40,374 nucleotides of DNA from IMG/VR virus record IMGVR_UViG_3300025407_001065, positions 1 through 40,374 of that record, one strand, 5' to 3'. Positions 33,201 to 40,165 of this stretch are shown piece by piece. The stretch's first letter is position 1, and each line of letters opens with the position of its first letter. A model generated the notes under the pieces. The model had not been told where the DNA came from. It saw nothing but the letters and a program-made list of their open reading frames with translations, and made no database searches. Both the position numbers and the translations under genes were made by a program. The DNA is from a virus.

Positions 33201-34025
33201 TCTACCATTATGAGTATCTAAATCACCTGCATTTGTAAATTCATAATCTTCAACAAAAATACCCATTGGATAAACTGACGTATTTTCTGCGGGTGTATTG
33301 CGACGATATAATGGATTTTTTAATGTATATCCACTAGCTACAGCCTTGATACCACTTGTATTGCTGCTTGGATTAGTATATCCATATGGTCCATAGATAG
33401 GATAACCGTCTAGTGAAAATCCTATTATTTTACTGTGTCCGTCTGGATGTGTCAATCCACCATTCAAATATGGTATAACATTAACTTCTGGCAATCCATG
33501 GATGGTGCTACTATATGGTGCGCCGCCAAGACCTGTAAGCCAAGCATTTGCAAAGCTATAGCTATTATAATGATATACGCCTTTTTGATCAGCAACACCG
33601 CCTGACAAATCTTCGTGAAAAGTATAACCAATAGCTTGCTCTTCTGCATAACTTGCATTAAAGTGATAACCAGATGGTTGAGAATATCCAAGAGGCGCAT
33701 TATTGCCTGCACTTGGATTAAATATTGCCACACCATTTAACCAAAAGCCAATTACAGTATCTGCTGTAGTAGTTTGAGGAGAAGCAGCGCCTATGTCTAA
33801 TCCGCCACGATATACCCAACTGCGATTATAGTATTGTGCAAGTGGAGTATTTGTTTGTGTAATATTGCCATAACCATGATATGGCAAACCAACAGCAGTT
33901 AAATTGATGCTAGTTTGGTAAGAACCATTGATAAAAGTATTAGGTACTATTGTCCAATTGCTACTAACATTGATTAAACGACCTAAATCTTTGTTAATAG
34001 CAATACCATTGTATGATGCTGTCAT
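30213..34025 (-). CDS. Giant tail adhesin with YHYH and four putative Ig-like domains
   Basis: 1270 residues. Residues 145-225 hold a YHYH-type domain (YHYNSYSF, HPDGHSKIIGFSLDGYPIYGPYGY). Four He_PIG-like Ig modules follow, each with an LPxGxxLxxxGxxxG core: GRLPAGMQIDNSGKVTG (372-388), GSLPPGITLSSSGLISG (477-493), LPPGLVLDNITGWMTG (622-637) and RLPQGMQLLSDGTLSG (722-737). Residues 800-1270 form a distinct C-terminal region (DDIYRPNDPWWG) of a type seen in large T4-like phage structural proteins. Likely receptor-binding or fibre component. The late box sits in a hairpin. Confidence 0.82.
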   Translation of the reverse strand: MTASYNGIAINKDLGRLINVSSNWTIVPNTFINGSYQTSINLTAVGLPYHGYGNITQTNTPLAQYYNRSWVYRGGLDIGAASPQTTTADTVIGFWLNGVAIFNPSAGNNAPLGYSQPSGYHFNASYAEEQAIGYTFHEDLSGGVADQKGVYHYNSYSFANAWLTGLGGAPYSSTIHGLPEVNVIPYLNGGLTHPDGHSKIIGFSLDGYPIYGPYGYTNPSSNTSGIKAVASGYTLKNPLYRRNTPAENTSVYPMGIFVEDYEFTNAGDLDTHNGRFCVTPDFPLGTYAYFCTIGVDNKPAYPYVIGNTYYGDVDVLTLEQSVGYGSGYPEWVTPSGNLGKIQALQFFELGLQAVDPTGNPDGSDVNYKLVAGRLPAGMQIDNSGKVTGNPKDTYSIDGVPQAVTQDRTSNFTIRAISSSGKITDRSFIITVTGNYPPQLLTNNYLPLGEFLDGTQISIQLSGIDLNADTLTYSILSGSLPPGITLSSSGLISGILIPQNTPSSTNNYNFVVSLTDGKSFDTKQYAIIVHNHSDIRADNSTVTDDSSAITSDTTNVRTPILLTTSLGSYSTFVSGNYFAFKFDGIDYDGIPVNYSLSASSGTGFDSDNISWDNSPWDQSDLALPPGLVLDNITGWMTGFVPAQSAVSQSYSFGVQVYNSLDSSVISPLKIFTVTILGALDLSVSFNTPSNLGYIDAGSVSTLSISATAPSGRQLYYTLAEGSRLPQGMQLLSDGTLSGKTSFQTFSLDKGSTTFDVTNVGLGIYTAPTTLDKTYTFTVFAKDYSANVSGSKTFTLQINSVTYSPYDNLYIACLPSANKRTLLNTILGNTDYFALDDIYRPNDPWWGIQNDIKILVGYGLNPSQSSAYIAAMKKRHFNKKFYFGDYHYASATDKYGNPLYDVIYVDLIEDTKTYTTVNGVTKKNIPPNDFITFFNGNYKLDTVIDLQTTFFDNRYTIFADHLSSIKLYPNDLDLMINDIIVAVGELNSNTLPQWQTSIQNNGKIIGFQTAAVLAYLKPGTGEKVLYKLKHSVPTDIKTVPFVADRYILDNNQDRNFNIATGKWDAKAYTTFDTGYIQSITPSASVDYAIDIPFNYVDNSTVASIIALGGLDGDTTGGWNGKQIIFSTQEKYNPTLFPSLTNDGWIQNNTPVPGYAEVQQGTANTNKRAGVWSISIANNLVTLTFVKEITVNQVVSVRFGAKSGKTLEYSAASIGIAGQTVPTYVSVNISTIQLKSPTTFDKKATVFINNEDQYTIPFANDSYLKFPRENILE

Positions 34026-34032
34026 TGGTGCT

Positions 34033-34051
34033 CCACTATAATATTTAGTGG
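34033..34051 (-). promoter_or_regulatory. Late promoter box in a hairpin masking the ribosome-binding site
   Basis: The stem CCACTA/TAGTGG with loop AATATTA contains the box ACTAAATA (34049-34042). The 3' arm runs into TGGAG, the ribosome-binding site of ATG 34025. Late initiation about 6 nt past the box would begin GUGGAGCACC, removing the 5' arm. Confidence 0.6.
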
Positions 34052-34052
34052 A

Positions 34053-36260
34053 TTACCCCACACGTATCCAACGTGGTCCGCCAGGCAGTGTCTGTGGAAT
34101 AGGATTGCCATTAAAGGGAGCAAATTTTACATAATGCCAACTGTAAGGAGTTGATGGACTTATACTAGTAACATTGCCCTGAACAATACTGTCGTTTGCA
34201 ATAATACGTAAGCTAGTTACGTTGATATTACTTCCGATAGTAATTTTTGTTCCGTCACTAATATTAGTATTTGCTGGTAGATATATGTTTGCAATAGCTA
34301 CTGTCTGTCCGAGAGTATTGTCAATAATTAAGGTCGATAAGTTTCCATACAGTGTTGTTGTATTACTTGTTGTATTAGCAAGGTTTGCAAGAGCATAACC
34401 ATTAATAGAAATATAACCTAACACATAACTTGCGCTACTTACACCATTTGCTGCCAAGTTAGCGGTAGTATAATATGTTGGTAGATAGTTAGCCACGCTA
34501 GCATTGCTATAAAGACCAGTTAGATATTGTGAGCTACCAATAAAATACGTTGCATTAACGTTGCCAGTAGTATTCACGTTGCCAGCATTGATATTACCAC
34601 TATAAGTTGGCAAGTATGCAGCAGCTTGAATGTTACTGTATAAACCTGTTAGTAGGCTACCATTACCGATAAAGTAAGTTCCACCTACATTGCCAGTTGC
34701 TACAAGATTGCCTGCAGAGACGTTTGCAGTATTGGTTGGCAAATATGTTCCAAGATATGCGCTTGCCTGTGTATTACCATACAAGCCAGTAAGTGTGCTA
34801 CCATTACCATAATGATAGGTTGCGGTGACATTACCAGTACTAGTAATATTAGCAACAGTAACATTACTGTTAAACTTAGCGGTGCCAGTAACTTGAAGTT
34901 TGTTTGTAGCATCATCGCTGCCACCAATTACCCAACGGCTGCTGGTGATACGTCCTGCCTCATTAGCAGCCAACGTACCATCAGTATGGAATACTATTGC
35001 CTTACCAGTTGTTTGGGTGCCAACTGAAATGTTACCACCATTTACATATAGATAACCATCGTGTGCGGTTCCAATAGTGAAACTTGCATCGCTGTAATTA
35101 TTACTATTGATACCCATATCAATATAATTTGCAGTATCGGTTCCATCATTTGATGTTGCAACAACGTCAGCACTGGTTGCACTGCCGTTGCCAATATTCT
35201 GAATATTAATCTGTGTATAGTAAATGCTGTTATCTACAAAACTTGCAGTAAGATTTGCAGTTGGAACAGTTCCTGCTGGTCCCACAATAATATCATATTG
35301 TGATAACAGATTACCCGCATAAACATTGCCAGTAGCATTAATGTTTGCAGCATAAACATTGCCACCACTATAAATGTTACCTTTAATACCCATGCCGCCT
35401 TGTATAATGATTGCGCCACTGCCTGTACTTGTGGCTGGCGTTGTATCATTCAACCAAACTTGAGTAGCAGGAGCAATAGCAAGGTCGCCAGTTCCATCAG
35501 CATTAATATTAATGTTGGCATTTGTGCCTGCTGGCGTAATAATATTACCAGTTGGACTTACTACAAGATTAGCAGCAGCGGCAAGTACAACATTGCCATT
35601 AACATTAATATTACTGACTAAAACATTGCCATTGTAAGTTGCAAGATACGCTGCAGCATTGGCATTGCCATAACTGGCAGGTCCAACACTTAGCCCACTT
35701 AAGTAATAACCATTACCTGTTACAAATCCACTAGTGCTTAGATTACCTGTTGCATAAATGTTGGCGTTTGTGTTGATTGTGGCAACGTTCATAATACCAA
35801 CGTTAATATAACTTAAGTTACCAATAGATGTAACGTTTGGTAATTGTGTGCCACTATAATTTTGTGCATTAATAGCGGTTGATGCAGTTCCCGCAGTGGT
35901 AGCATAAGTTGCTGCAGCAGCCGTAGTTGCGCTGCTTGCTACGCCAGTAAGATTACCAATAAAACTATATGCAGAACTTACTGTTACTGTGCCGTTAAAC
36001 ACGGCATTATTGGCTACAAATTGATTTTGAGGAGCAACAACCACACTGCCGATAGCAGTAACATTACTAGTTGGTGCAAGATTGATATTTGCACCCGTAA
36101 CAGAAGTAACAATTGAATTTCCACTAAGATATAGCCCACTAGTACCAACTAGTGTGAATAATTGACTAAAATTATTATTTGTTTTTAATAAAGCTGTTCT
36201 TAGCGGGTCACCTGTGCCGTCATTGGCATAAGCACCCAAATTAATTACTTCTTGACCCAT
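34053..36260 (-). CDS. Repetitive long tail-fibre protein
   Basis: 735 residues from ATG 36260 (MGQEVINLGAYANDGTGDPL), with AGGAG 9 nt upstream. The frame also extends six codons to a TTG. The NDGTGDPLRTAFxKxNxNF-type opening is typical of phage fibre/neck-attachment modules. The body is extremely Asn/Thr/Ala/Gly/Val-rich, with repeated TGNVxATYFIGNGSxLTGLY units of about 45 residues, suggestive of a beta-helical shaft. The C-terminus resembles that of the 301-aa fibre. Its late promoter box lies in the loop of a hairpin. Confidence 0.8.
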   Translation of the reverse strand: MGQEVINLGAYANDGTGDPLRTALLKTNNNFSQLFTLVGTSGLYLSGNSIVTSVTGANINLAPTSNVTAIGSVVVAPQNQFVANNAVFNGTVTVSSAYSFIGNLTGVASSATTAAAATYATTAGTASTAINAQNYSGTQLPNVTSIGNLSYINVGIMNVATINTNANIYATGNLSTSGFVTGNGYYLSGLSVGPASYGNANAAAYLATYNGNVLVSNINVNGNVVLAAAANLVVSPTGNIITPAGTNANININADGTGDLAIAPATQVWLNDTTPATSTGSGAIIIQGGMGIKGNIYSGGNVYAANINATGNVYAGNLLSQYDIIVGPAGTVPTANLTASFVDNSIYYTQINIQNIGNGSATSADVVATSNDGTDTANYIDMGINSNNYSDASFTIGTAHDGYLYVNGGNISVGTQTTGKAIVFHTDGTLAANEAGRITSSRWVIGGSDDATNKLQVTGTAKFNSNVTVANITSTGNVTATYHYGNGSTLTGLYGNTQASAYLGTYLPTNTANVSAGNLVATGNVGGTYFIGNGSLLTGLYSNIQAAAYLPTYSGNINAGNVNTTGNVNATYFIGSSQYLTGLYSNASVANYLPTYYTTANLAANGVSSASYVLGYISINGYALANLANTTSNTTTLYGNLSTLIIDNTLGQTVAIANIYLPANTNISDGTKITIGSNINVTSLRIIANDSIVQGNVTSISPSTPYSWHYVKFAPFNGNPIPQTLPGGPRWIRVG

Positions 36261-36269
36261 AAAGAAAGA

Positions 36270-36293
36270 CTCCTGCAAGATATTTAGCAGGAG
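36270..36293 (-). promoter_or_regulatory. Late promoter box in the loop of an RBS-sequestering hairpin
   Basis: Perfect 7-bp arms CTCCTGC (36293-36287) and GCAGGAG (36276-36270) flank the loop TAAATATCTT. The box GCTAAATA spans 36288-36281. AGGAG in the 3' arm is the ribosome-binding site of ATG 36260. Late transcripts should start at about 36275, without the 5' arm. Confidence 0.65.
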
Positions 36294-36299
36294 AATTTC

Positions 36300-36650
36300 T
36301 TAGACACTAATACTTGTTCCGCATCCACATGAACTCTTAGCCATTGGATTTGACACAACTAATTGACTGCTTACAAAATCACTCTTATAATCAATTTCAC
36401 TACCTAACAGATACATTAATCCGCTGCCATCTACGATAAGTGACTTACCTTCGCCTAAAGAGATCATCTCATCAATTTGCGGTGAGCCATTCTTAGCATA
36501 CAATTCATCATCAGCAGGTTCCCAGAAATATTCGAAGCCTGCACAGCCACCACCTTTAAGTCCGAATACAAGATATGGCTTGTCAATATTGATAAGTGTG
36601 CGACGAATATGAGTTTTTGCTGCTTCTGTAATAGTTACTGCTGTTTTCAT
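36300..36650 (-). CDS. IscA/HesB-type iron-sulfur carrier
   Basis: 116 residues with the A-type carrier layout: MKTAVTITEAAKTHI start, GLKGGGCAGFEY (C36) and C-terminal SSCGCG (C108, C110). All three cluster-ligand cysteines are present. Such proteins deliver Fe-S clusters to apoproteins; in phages they are auxiliary genes of unclear target. It sits with a 2OG-Fe(II) oxygenase-like gene, a possible iron-related pair. AGGATAAG ribosome-binding site. Confidence 0.9.
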   Translation of the reverse strand: MKTAVTITEAAKTHIRRTLINIDKPYLVFGLKGGGCAGFEYFWEPADDELYAKNGSPQIDEMISLGEGKSLIVDGSGLMYLLGSEIDYKSDFVSSQLVVSNPMAKSSCGCGTSISV

Positions 36651-36654
36651 TGTC

Positions 36655-37170
36655 TTATCCTAATTTCGCTAACCAGTTATAAGTGCTCCAACGTTCTTTA
36701 GTTATTGGAGATAGCAATCCATGACGTTGTTGCTTGTTTATCATTAAGTAACCACAATTTTTCTTAAATGGAATAATATAAGAAAAATCTCCTTCTAAAC
36801 TAAAAAATGTTGTTCCAGAACTTGATGGACCATCTTTTAAATAAACTTGCATCGCACCAATAACGCCAGGATTATCTGCATGCTCGTCCATTTCGTGACC
36901 AACGCTGTCTATCCATAGCGCACTACTTGATACTCTATAACCCAACTCATTAATACCGCTTTGGTCTATACTTGCAAATAAAGAATTCCATTTACTGTTT
37001 GAGGGGAAAGATTCAATATTTTTCCTAAGAACAAAACGCTCTTGCATTTCTAAAGATTTGCTATCACTGGCAGAAACATCTTCTTGCAAGAAAGATTCTA
37101 AAATGTCTAAATCATATACATTTTCAACTGTAAAAAGACCATCAATATTTTCAACTGGAGTAATAATCAT
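36655..37170 (-). CDS. 2OG-Fe(II) oxygenase-like protein
   Basis: 171 residues. An HxD (H97, D99, in MDEHADNPG), a distal His (H150, in KQQRHGLLSP) and an Arg (R160, in KERWSTY) follow the order Fe-His, Fe-Asp, Fe-His and 2OG-binding Arg of prolyl-hydroxylase-like dioxygenases. AMQVYLKDG and GTTFFSL match the core strands. The substrate is unknown. It is packed 4 nt after IscA's start region and adjacent to the IF-1 gene. Confidence 0.72.
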   Translation of the reverse strand: MIITPVENIDGLFTVENVYDLDILESFLQEDVSASDSKSLEMQERFVLRKNIESFPSNSKWNSLFASIDQSGINELGYRVSSSALWIDSVGHEMDEHADNPGVIGAMQVYLKDGPSSSGTTFFSLEGDFSYIIPFKKNCGYLMINKQQRHGLLSPITKERWSTYNWLAKLG

Positions 37171-37386
37171 TTACTTAAACCTATAGGTTATACGACCACG
37201 AGTTAAATCATATGGAGTTAATTCAACTGACACTCTATCATCTTGGATAATCTTGATTTTATTTTTGCGCATATTACCACTTGCATATGCAAGAATAATA
37301 TGGTTATCAATATCAACTCGGAATACACCGTTAGGTAGAACTTCTACCACTTTGCCTTCCATCGTTATTAGTTCTTCCTTAGCCAA
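37171..37386 (-). CDS. infA: Translation initiation factor IF-1
   Basis: 71 residues, the same length as bacterial IF-1, and alignable end to end by eye: [59 protein letters not shown]. It would bind the 30S A site during initiation. The start codon is TTG with AAAGGAT 4 nt upstream, 2 nt beyond the upstream stop. An IF-1 in a phage is uncommon; it may bias initiation toward phage mRNAs, including the leaderless ones proposed here, which is speculation. Confidence 0.93.
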   Translation of the reverse strand: MAKEELITMEGKVVEVLPNGVFRVDIDNHIILAYASGNMRKNKIKIIQDDRVSVELTPYDLTRGRITYRFK

Positions 37387-37387
37387 G

Positions 37388-38074
37388 TTAATCCTTTATC
37401 TCAGTTCCATATGGCGCTAATACACCACTTACTCCCATGCTACCCCACGGTAGATTATTTATAAGGTAGGATGGCATATGTTTATATAGCGCATGTTCTG
37501 TATCACAATATTTGCCAATCGTAACATGATCTAAAATTTCTTGATGCATCTTTTTGTATGTCTCTGCCATGGTCGAAAGCAACTCTGTTCCATACACCAT
37601 GCAACGCACACTATACCAAAATTTTATATCACTAAAATGTTCTGGATTACCTGTTTGTACAGGACCACTTAGCGTAATCTTATTTGCAACATAGTTTAAT
37701 GAAAATGTATCATCTAAGGTATATCTTCCACTCAACTTAACTACTACACCATCTTCAAGTTTTTCATTTTGTAAGAATACACCTAGCGCATAACTCTCAC
37801 ATAAATTCTTGCATATACTATCTACGTTCCAGTTATTATATATTTGCTGCAAATATTCATCATTAATCGTAACAACTTTATGTGAATATTGTTTTATAGC
37901 AGATATTTGTGCGTCGTTTAATGAATCTTTGCTGATATCAAGTGTAATAATATGTGCGTCAGGAAATTTTTCTAAGATATTACGATATGTAACAAGTTGC
38001 TGTTGCAATCTTTCGTCTGATGAAAATACACCAAAACTACTATTGACAGCACTTGTTACAATAAAGTTTATCAC
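37388..38074 (-). CDS. Hypothetical protein, possibly glycosyltransferase-like
   Basis: 228 residues from a GTG start at 38074 (then [14 protein letters not shown]), overlapping the upstream stop. It has an alternating alpha/beta N-half ([25 protein letters not shown]), then [14 protein letters not shown] and [17 protein letters not shown]. The KLSGRY segment recalls sugar-processing GT-like proteins, but no DxD is seen. Low-confidence family call. It lies in the run leading to IF-1. Confidence 0.6.
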   Translation of the reverse strand: MINFIVTSAVNSSFGVFSSDERLQQQLVTYRNILEKFPDAHIITLDISKDSLNDAQISAIKQYSHKVVTINDEYLQQIYNNWNVDSICKNLCESYALGVFLQNEKLEDGVVVKLSGRYTLDDTFSLNYVANKITLSGPVQTGNPEHFSDIKFWYSVRCMVYGTELLSTMAETYKKMHQEILDHVTIGKYCDTEHALYKHMPSYLINNLPWGSMGVSGVLAPYGTEIKD

Positions 38075-38553
38075 TTATATTTCACCGACATAGAATCACC
38101 AGTGTCTGGGTCAAACATTGTAAATGCATCCAAATCAGTAGGCGATGCTGGCATTACTGTTCCACTAGTTGTAGATGTAGTAACAGGATTTCTATACATA
38201 ATGTCTGTTAATTCTGCTATTTGATCATCAGTCAATGTTACATTGGGTGTATATGGCATTGTGGTGATGCCCCAATTATTATAGTTTCTGCCACGCTCAT
38301 AGGTATCTTTTGACCAATATGTGCCACGTTCTCTATTGACAGTTTCAAATTTAAGTTGGTCTAATTCACTACGCATATTTTGCAATTCACGCCACATTTG
38401 TTCAAGTGGTCCAACAGGATTAATGTTCATGCTGTCTTCTGCTACTTTGGTCAATACAATAGCTTGCTTAAAAGCATCAAGCACGGTTGGATCACGTGAT
38501 ATCAAAACTGCGTCTAATTCTCGCAATTGTTCTACTAAATTAGTTTTGGCCAT
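38071..38553 (-). CDS. Hypothetical protein with helical N-terminus
   Basis: 160 residues from ATG 38553 (MAKTNLVEQLRELDAVL); an ATG two codons upstream is possible. The N-half is helical/coiled-coil (LEQMWRELQNMRSELDQLKFETVNRE). Then come ERGRNYNNWGITTMPYTP and a Thr/Ser/Pro-rich acidic end. Not recognised. It overlaps both neighbours slightly. Confidence 0.6.
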   Translation of the reverse strand: MAKTNLVEQLRELDAVLISRDPTVLDAFKQAIVLTKVAEDSMNINPVGPLEQMWRELQNMRSELDQLKFETVNRERGTYWSKDTYERGRNYNNWGITTMPYTPNVTLTDDQIAELTDIMYRNPVTTSTTSGTVMPASPTDLDAFTMFDPDTGDSMSVKYK

Positions 38554-39115
38554 TGTCAAGCAAATCCTTTCTGCAATAAAGTAGTGTTAGACCAGGTGCA
38601 TAATACATATTTTCAGCGATATGCCATGGGTCATTGTTTTGTAAGAAACTGTTAAGACCAAACACAACACCGATTGCCTGTACGCCATTGCCTAGTCTAA
38701 CCGTTGGGTCAGGCTGATGCGCATGTTTAAATGTGTTATTAACAACAATATAGCGATTAACACACTTTTCAAACTTTTGACAAATAGTCATTACTACATT
38801 GCCTTCGGCAAACGCATCAACTATCAACATATCAGTTTGCGGAATGCTGTCCAATTCAACAATCATCTTATTGTGAAATACAAATTGGATACCATACTGA
38901 TTAGCAAGTGCTTGATAATCACCAATGCCATCAGGCAATACATGATCATATAGTGTAATGCTCTTTGGCTTGGTGCTTAATGCCACAAGAGTGCTAAGAC
39001 CGCTCCCAAACCCAACAATAGTAATATTATCCACTCTGCGACACCAATCCATGAGACGAAAAAATTGAGGATTGCTGCTAATGTTCTCTGCGATGTTTTC
39101 ATAAATTTCCTGCAT
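38540..39115 (-). CDS. Class-I methyltransferase-like protein
   Basis: 191 residues from ATG 39115 (MQEIYENIAENI), which avoids a 55-nt overlap. A Rossmann-type motif I, ITIVGFGSGLSTLVAL, is followed by SITLYDHVLP (acidic strand-2 end) and DMLIVDAFAEGN (motif IV region), fitting a SAM-dependent methyltransferase fold. The GFGSGLSTL glycine pattern resembles small-molecule methyltransferases. Substrate unknown. The ribosome-binding site is weak (AAGG, 13 nt). Confidence 0.6.
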   Translation of the reverse strand: MQEIYENIAENISSNPQFFRLMDWCRRVDNITIVGFGSGLSTLVALSTKPKSITLYDHVLPDGIGDYQALANQYGIQFVFHNKMIVELDSIPQTDMLIVDAFAEGNVVMTICQKFEKCVNRYIVVNNTFKHAHQPDPTVRLGNGVQAIGVVFGLNSFLQNNDPWHIAENMYYAPGLTLLYCRKDLLDNGQN

Positions 39116-39123
39116 GATTATAA

Positions 39124-39402
39124 TTATACCTTGTGATGTTGCTTTGCTAAATTTAATAGTACCTGATACTGTTCCCATGCTTCCATGACAGTAGGATACT
39201 GCTCACGAATCATGGCTTCATAAAATGCGTTCTCTACAATGTCATGGGCAGCATTTTTCGTAGTCCAAATTTCTTCACGTTCATTATTTGGCAGCGTGTT
39301 TATACGCACACGAATTTCTTTAAAATCTTCTTCATGGTTGTTCCATGGACGACGAGTGACGGTTTTTCCACCGTCTGGACTTTCATAAATCCAAGAGGTC
39401 AT
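39124..39402 (-). CDS. Small hypothetical phage protein
   Basis: 92 residues. The N-terminus MTSWIYESPDGGKTVTRRPW is a pattern I associate with small T4-like cyanophage proteins. The remainder is helical and acidic (NNEREEIWTTKNAAHDIVENAF, YQVLLNLAKQHH). Overlaps the upstream gene by 20 nt. Function unknown. Confidence 0.65.
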   Translation of the reverse strand: MTSWIYESPDGGKTVTRRPWNNHEEDFKEIRVRINTLPNNEREEIWTTKNAAHDIVENAFYEAMIREQYPTVMEAWEQYQVLLNLAKQHHKV

Positions 39403-39625
39403 TTTTAATTCCTAATGTTTGTGGAGAATGGTCAAGATATTCTGTCTGTCCATTGCTATAAAAATAAGCATCTTCATCATTGATGGTTACTCGTAAATCA
39501 CTGTGACAAATTTCATAATCAGTAAATTCGCCGTCCTCGTGATAGACACGGAATACCCAATGATCATCCATTGGATGAGTGGGTATCAATACTCCAGTCA
39601 CGCCATTTGCACTTTTTAATTTCAT
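39383..39625 (-). CDS. Small hypothetical protein
   Basis: 80 residues, acidic, predicted beta-rich (GVLIPTHPMDDHWVFRVYHEDG, DYEICHSDLRVTI). Not recognised. It is preceded by the strongest sigma70-like promoter in the window, and its ATG lies 6 nt past the -10 hexamer, so it is probably an early gene made from a leaderless mRNA. Confidence 0.65.
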   Translation of the reverse strand: MKLKSANGVTGVLIPTHPMDDHWVFRVYHEDGEFTDYEICHSDLRVTINDEDAYFYSNGQTEYLDHSPQTLGIKNDLLDL

Positions 39626-39631
39626 AGTACT

Positions 39632-39660
39632 AATATACGGATTAATTAGGCAAGTGTCAA
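39632..39660 (-). promoter_or_regulatory. Strong sigma70-like promoter, 6 nt from ATG
   Basis: Consensus TTGACA (39660-39655), 17-bp spacer, TATATT (39637-39632), then AGTACT and ATG 39625. The -35 overlaps the TGA stop of the upstream gene. No ribosome-binding site fits. Confidence 0.75.
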
Positions 39661-40094
39661 TAATTATTTTGACGATTTCTTACTGCAATGCTTAATTGGT
39701 CTGCGGGTATGCCGTTCATTTTATACCCATCATACACATGTTTTAGGTATTTGTGGGATGGTGATCTTGATATATCGTCTCTGCTCTTGATCATAACATA
39801 GGTTAAGGCTTTGTATAATTCACCTTTGTATAGCACTTCAATGAACGCATGACTATAATCTTTGCCATCGCCTTCATACCAATCTAATATTTTTAATGAA
39901 TCCATATCAACAGCCCATAGCACACCATAGGTTTTTGCGCCATCTTTTTGAACAATATTAGTATAATGATTTATTTTTAATTGCTGATTTGGTGCAACAG
40001 CAACCCCAATGCGTTTTGCGTTGGGAATACGGTTTTTTAATTCAGGTATATTAGTATTATGTCCGTATGAGAAATATAAAATGCTGTCAGCCAT
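39657..40094 (-). CDS. Gamma-glutamylcyclotransferase (AIG2/GGCT)-like protein
   Basis: 145 residues. YFSYGHNTN (7-15) corresponds to the YGSN substrate-binding loop of GGCT-like proteins, and LDWYEGDGKDY carries the expected catalytic Glu (E74). YGVLWAVDMDSL matches the family's central strand. Such enzymes release 5-oxoproline from gamma-glutamyl groups. The presence of amidoligases in this phage makes a gamma-glutamyl or amide substrate thinkable, but this is inference. Late box 5 nt before ATG; terminator of the previous unit just upstream. Confidence 0.75.
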   Translation of the reverse strand: MADSILYFSYGHNTNIPELKNRIPNAKRIGVAVAPNQQLKINHYTNIVQKDGAKTYGVLWAVDMDSLKILDWYEGDGKDYSHAFIEVLYKGELYKALTYVMIKSRDDISRSPSHKYLKHVYDGYKMNGIPADQLSIAVRNRQNNY

Positions 40095-40099
40095 AAAAA

Positions 40100-40107
40100 T
40101 ATTTATA
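40100..40107 (-). promoter_or_regulatory. Perfect T4 late promoter box TATAAATA, 5 nt before ATG
   Basis: TATAAATA, then TTTTT, then ATG 40094. It lies directly after a terminator, so it should be the sole entry for the GGCT-like gene. No ribosome-binding site fits; the mRNA is predicted to be leaderless. Confidence 0.7.
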
Positions 40108-40110
40108 ATA

Positions 40111-40136
40111 AAAAAGGGGAAGTAAAAACTTCCCCT
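40111..40136 (-). terminator. Rho-independent terminator
   Basis: Perfect 9-bp stem (AGGGGAAGT/ACTTCCCCT) with a 4-nt loop, followed on the minus strand by a T-run. It ends the transcription unit of the nuclease gene entering from the right edge. It is the only convincing intrinsic terminator seen in the window. Confidence 0.85.
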
Positions 40137-40165
40137 AATCAGTGTCCATTCGCATGAACTAATAT

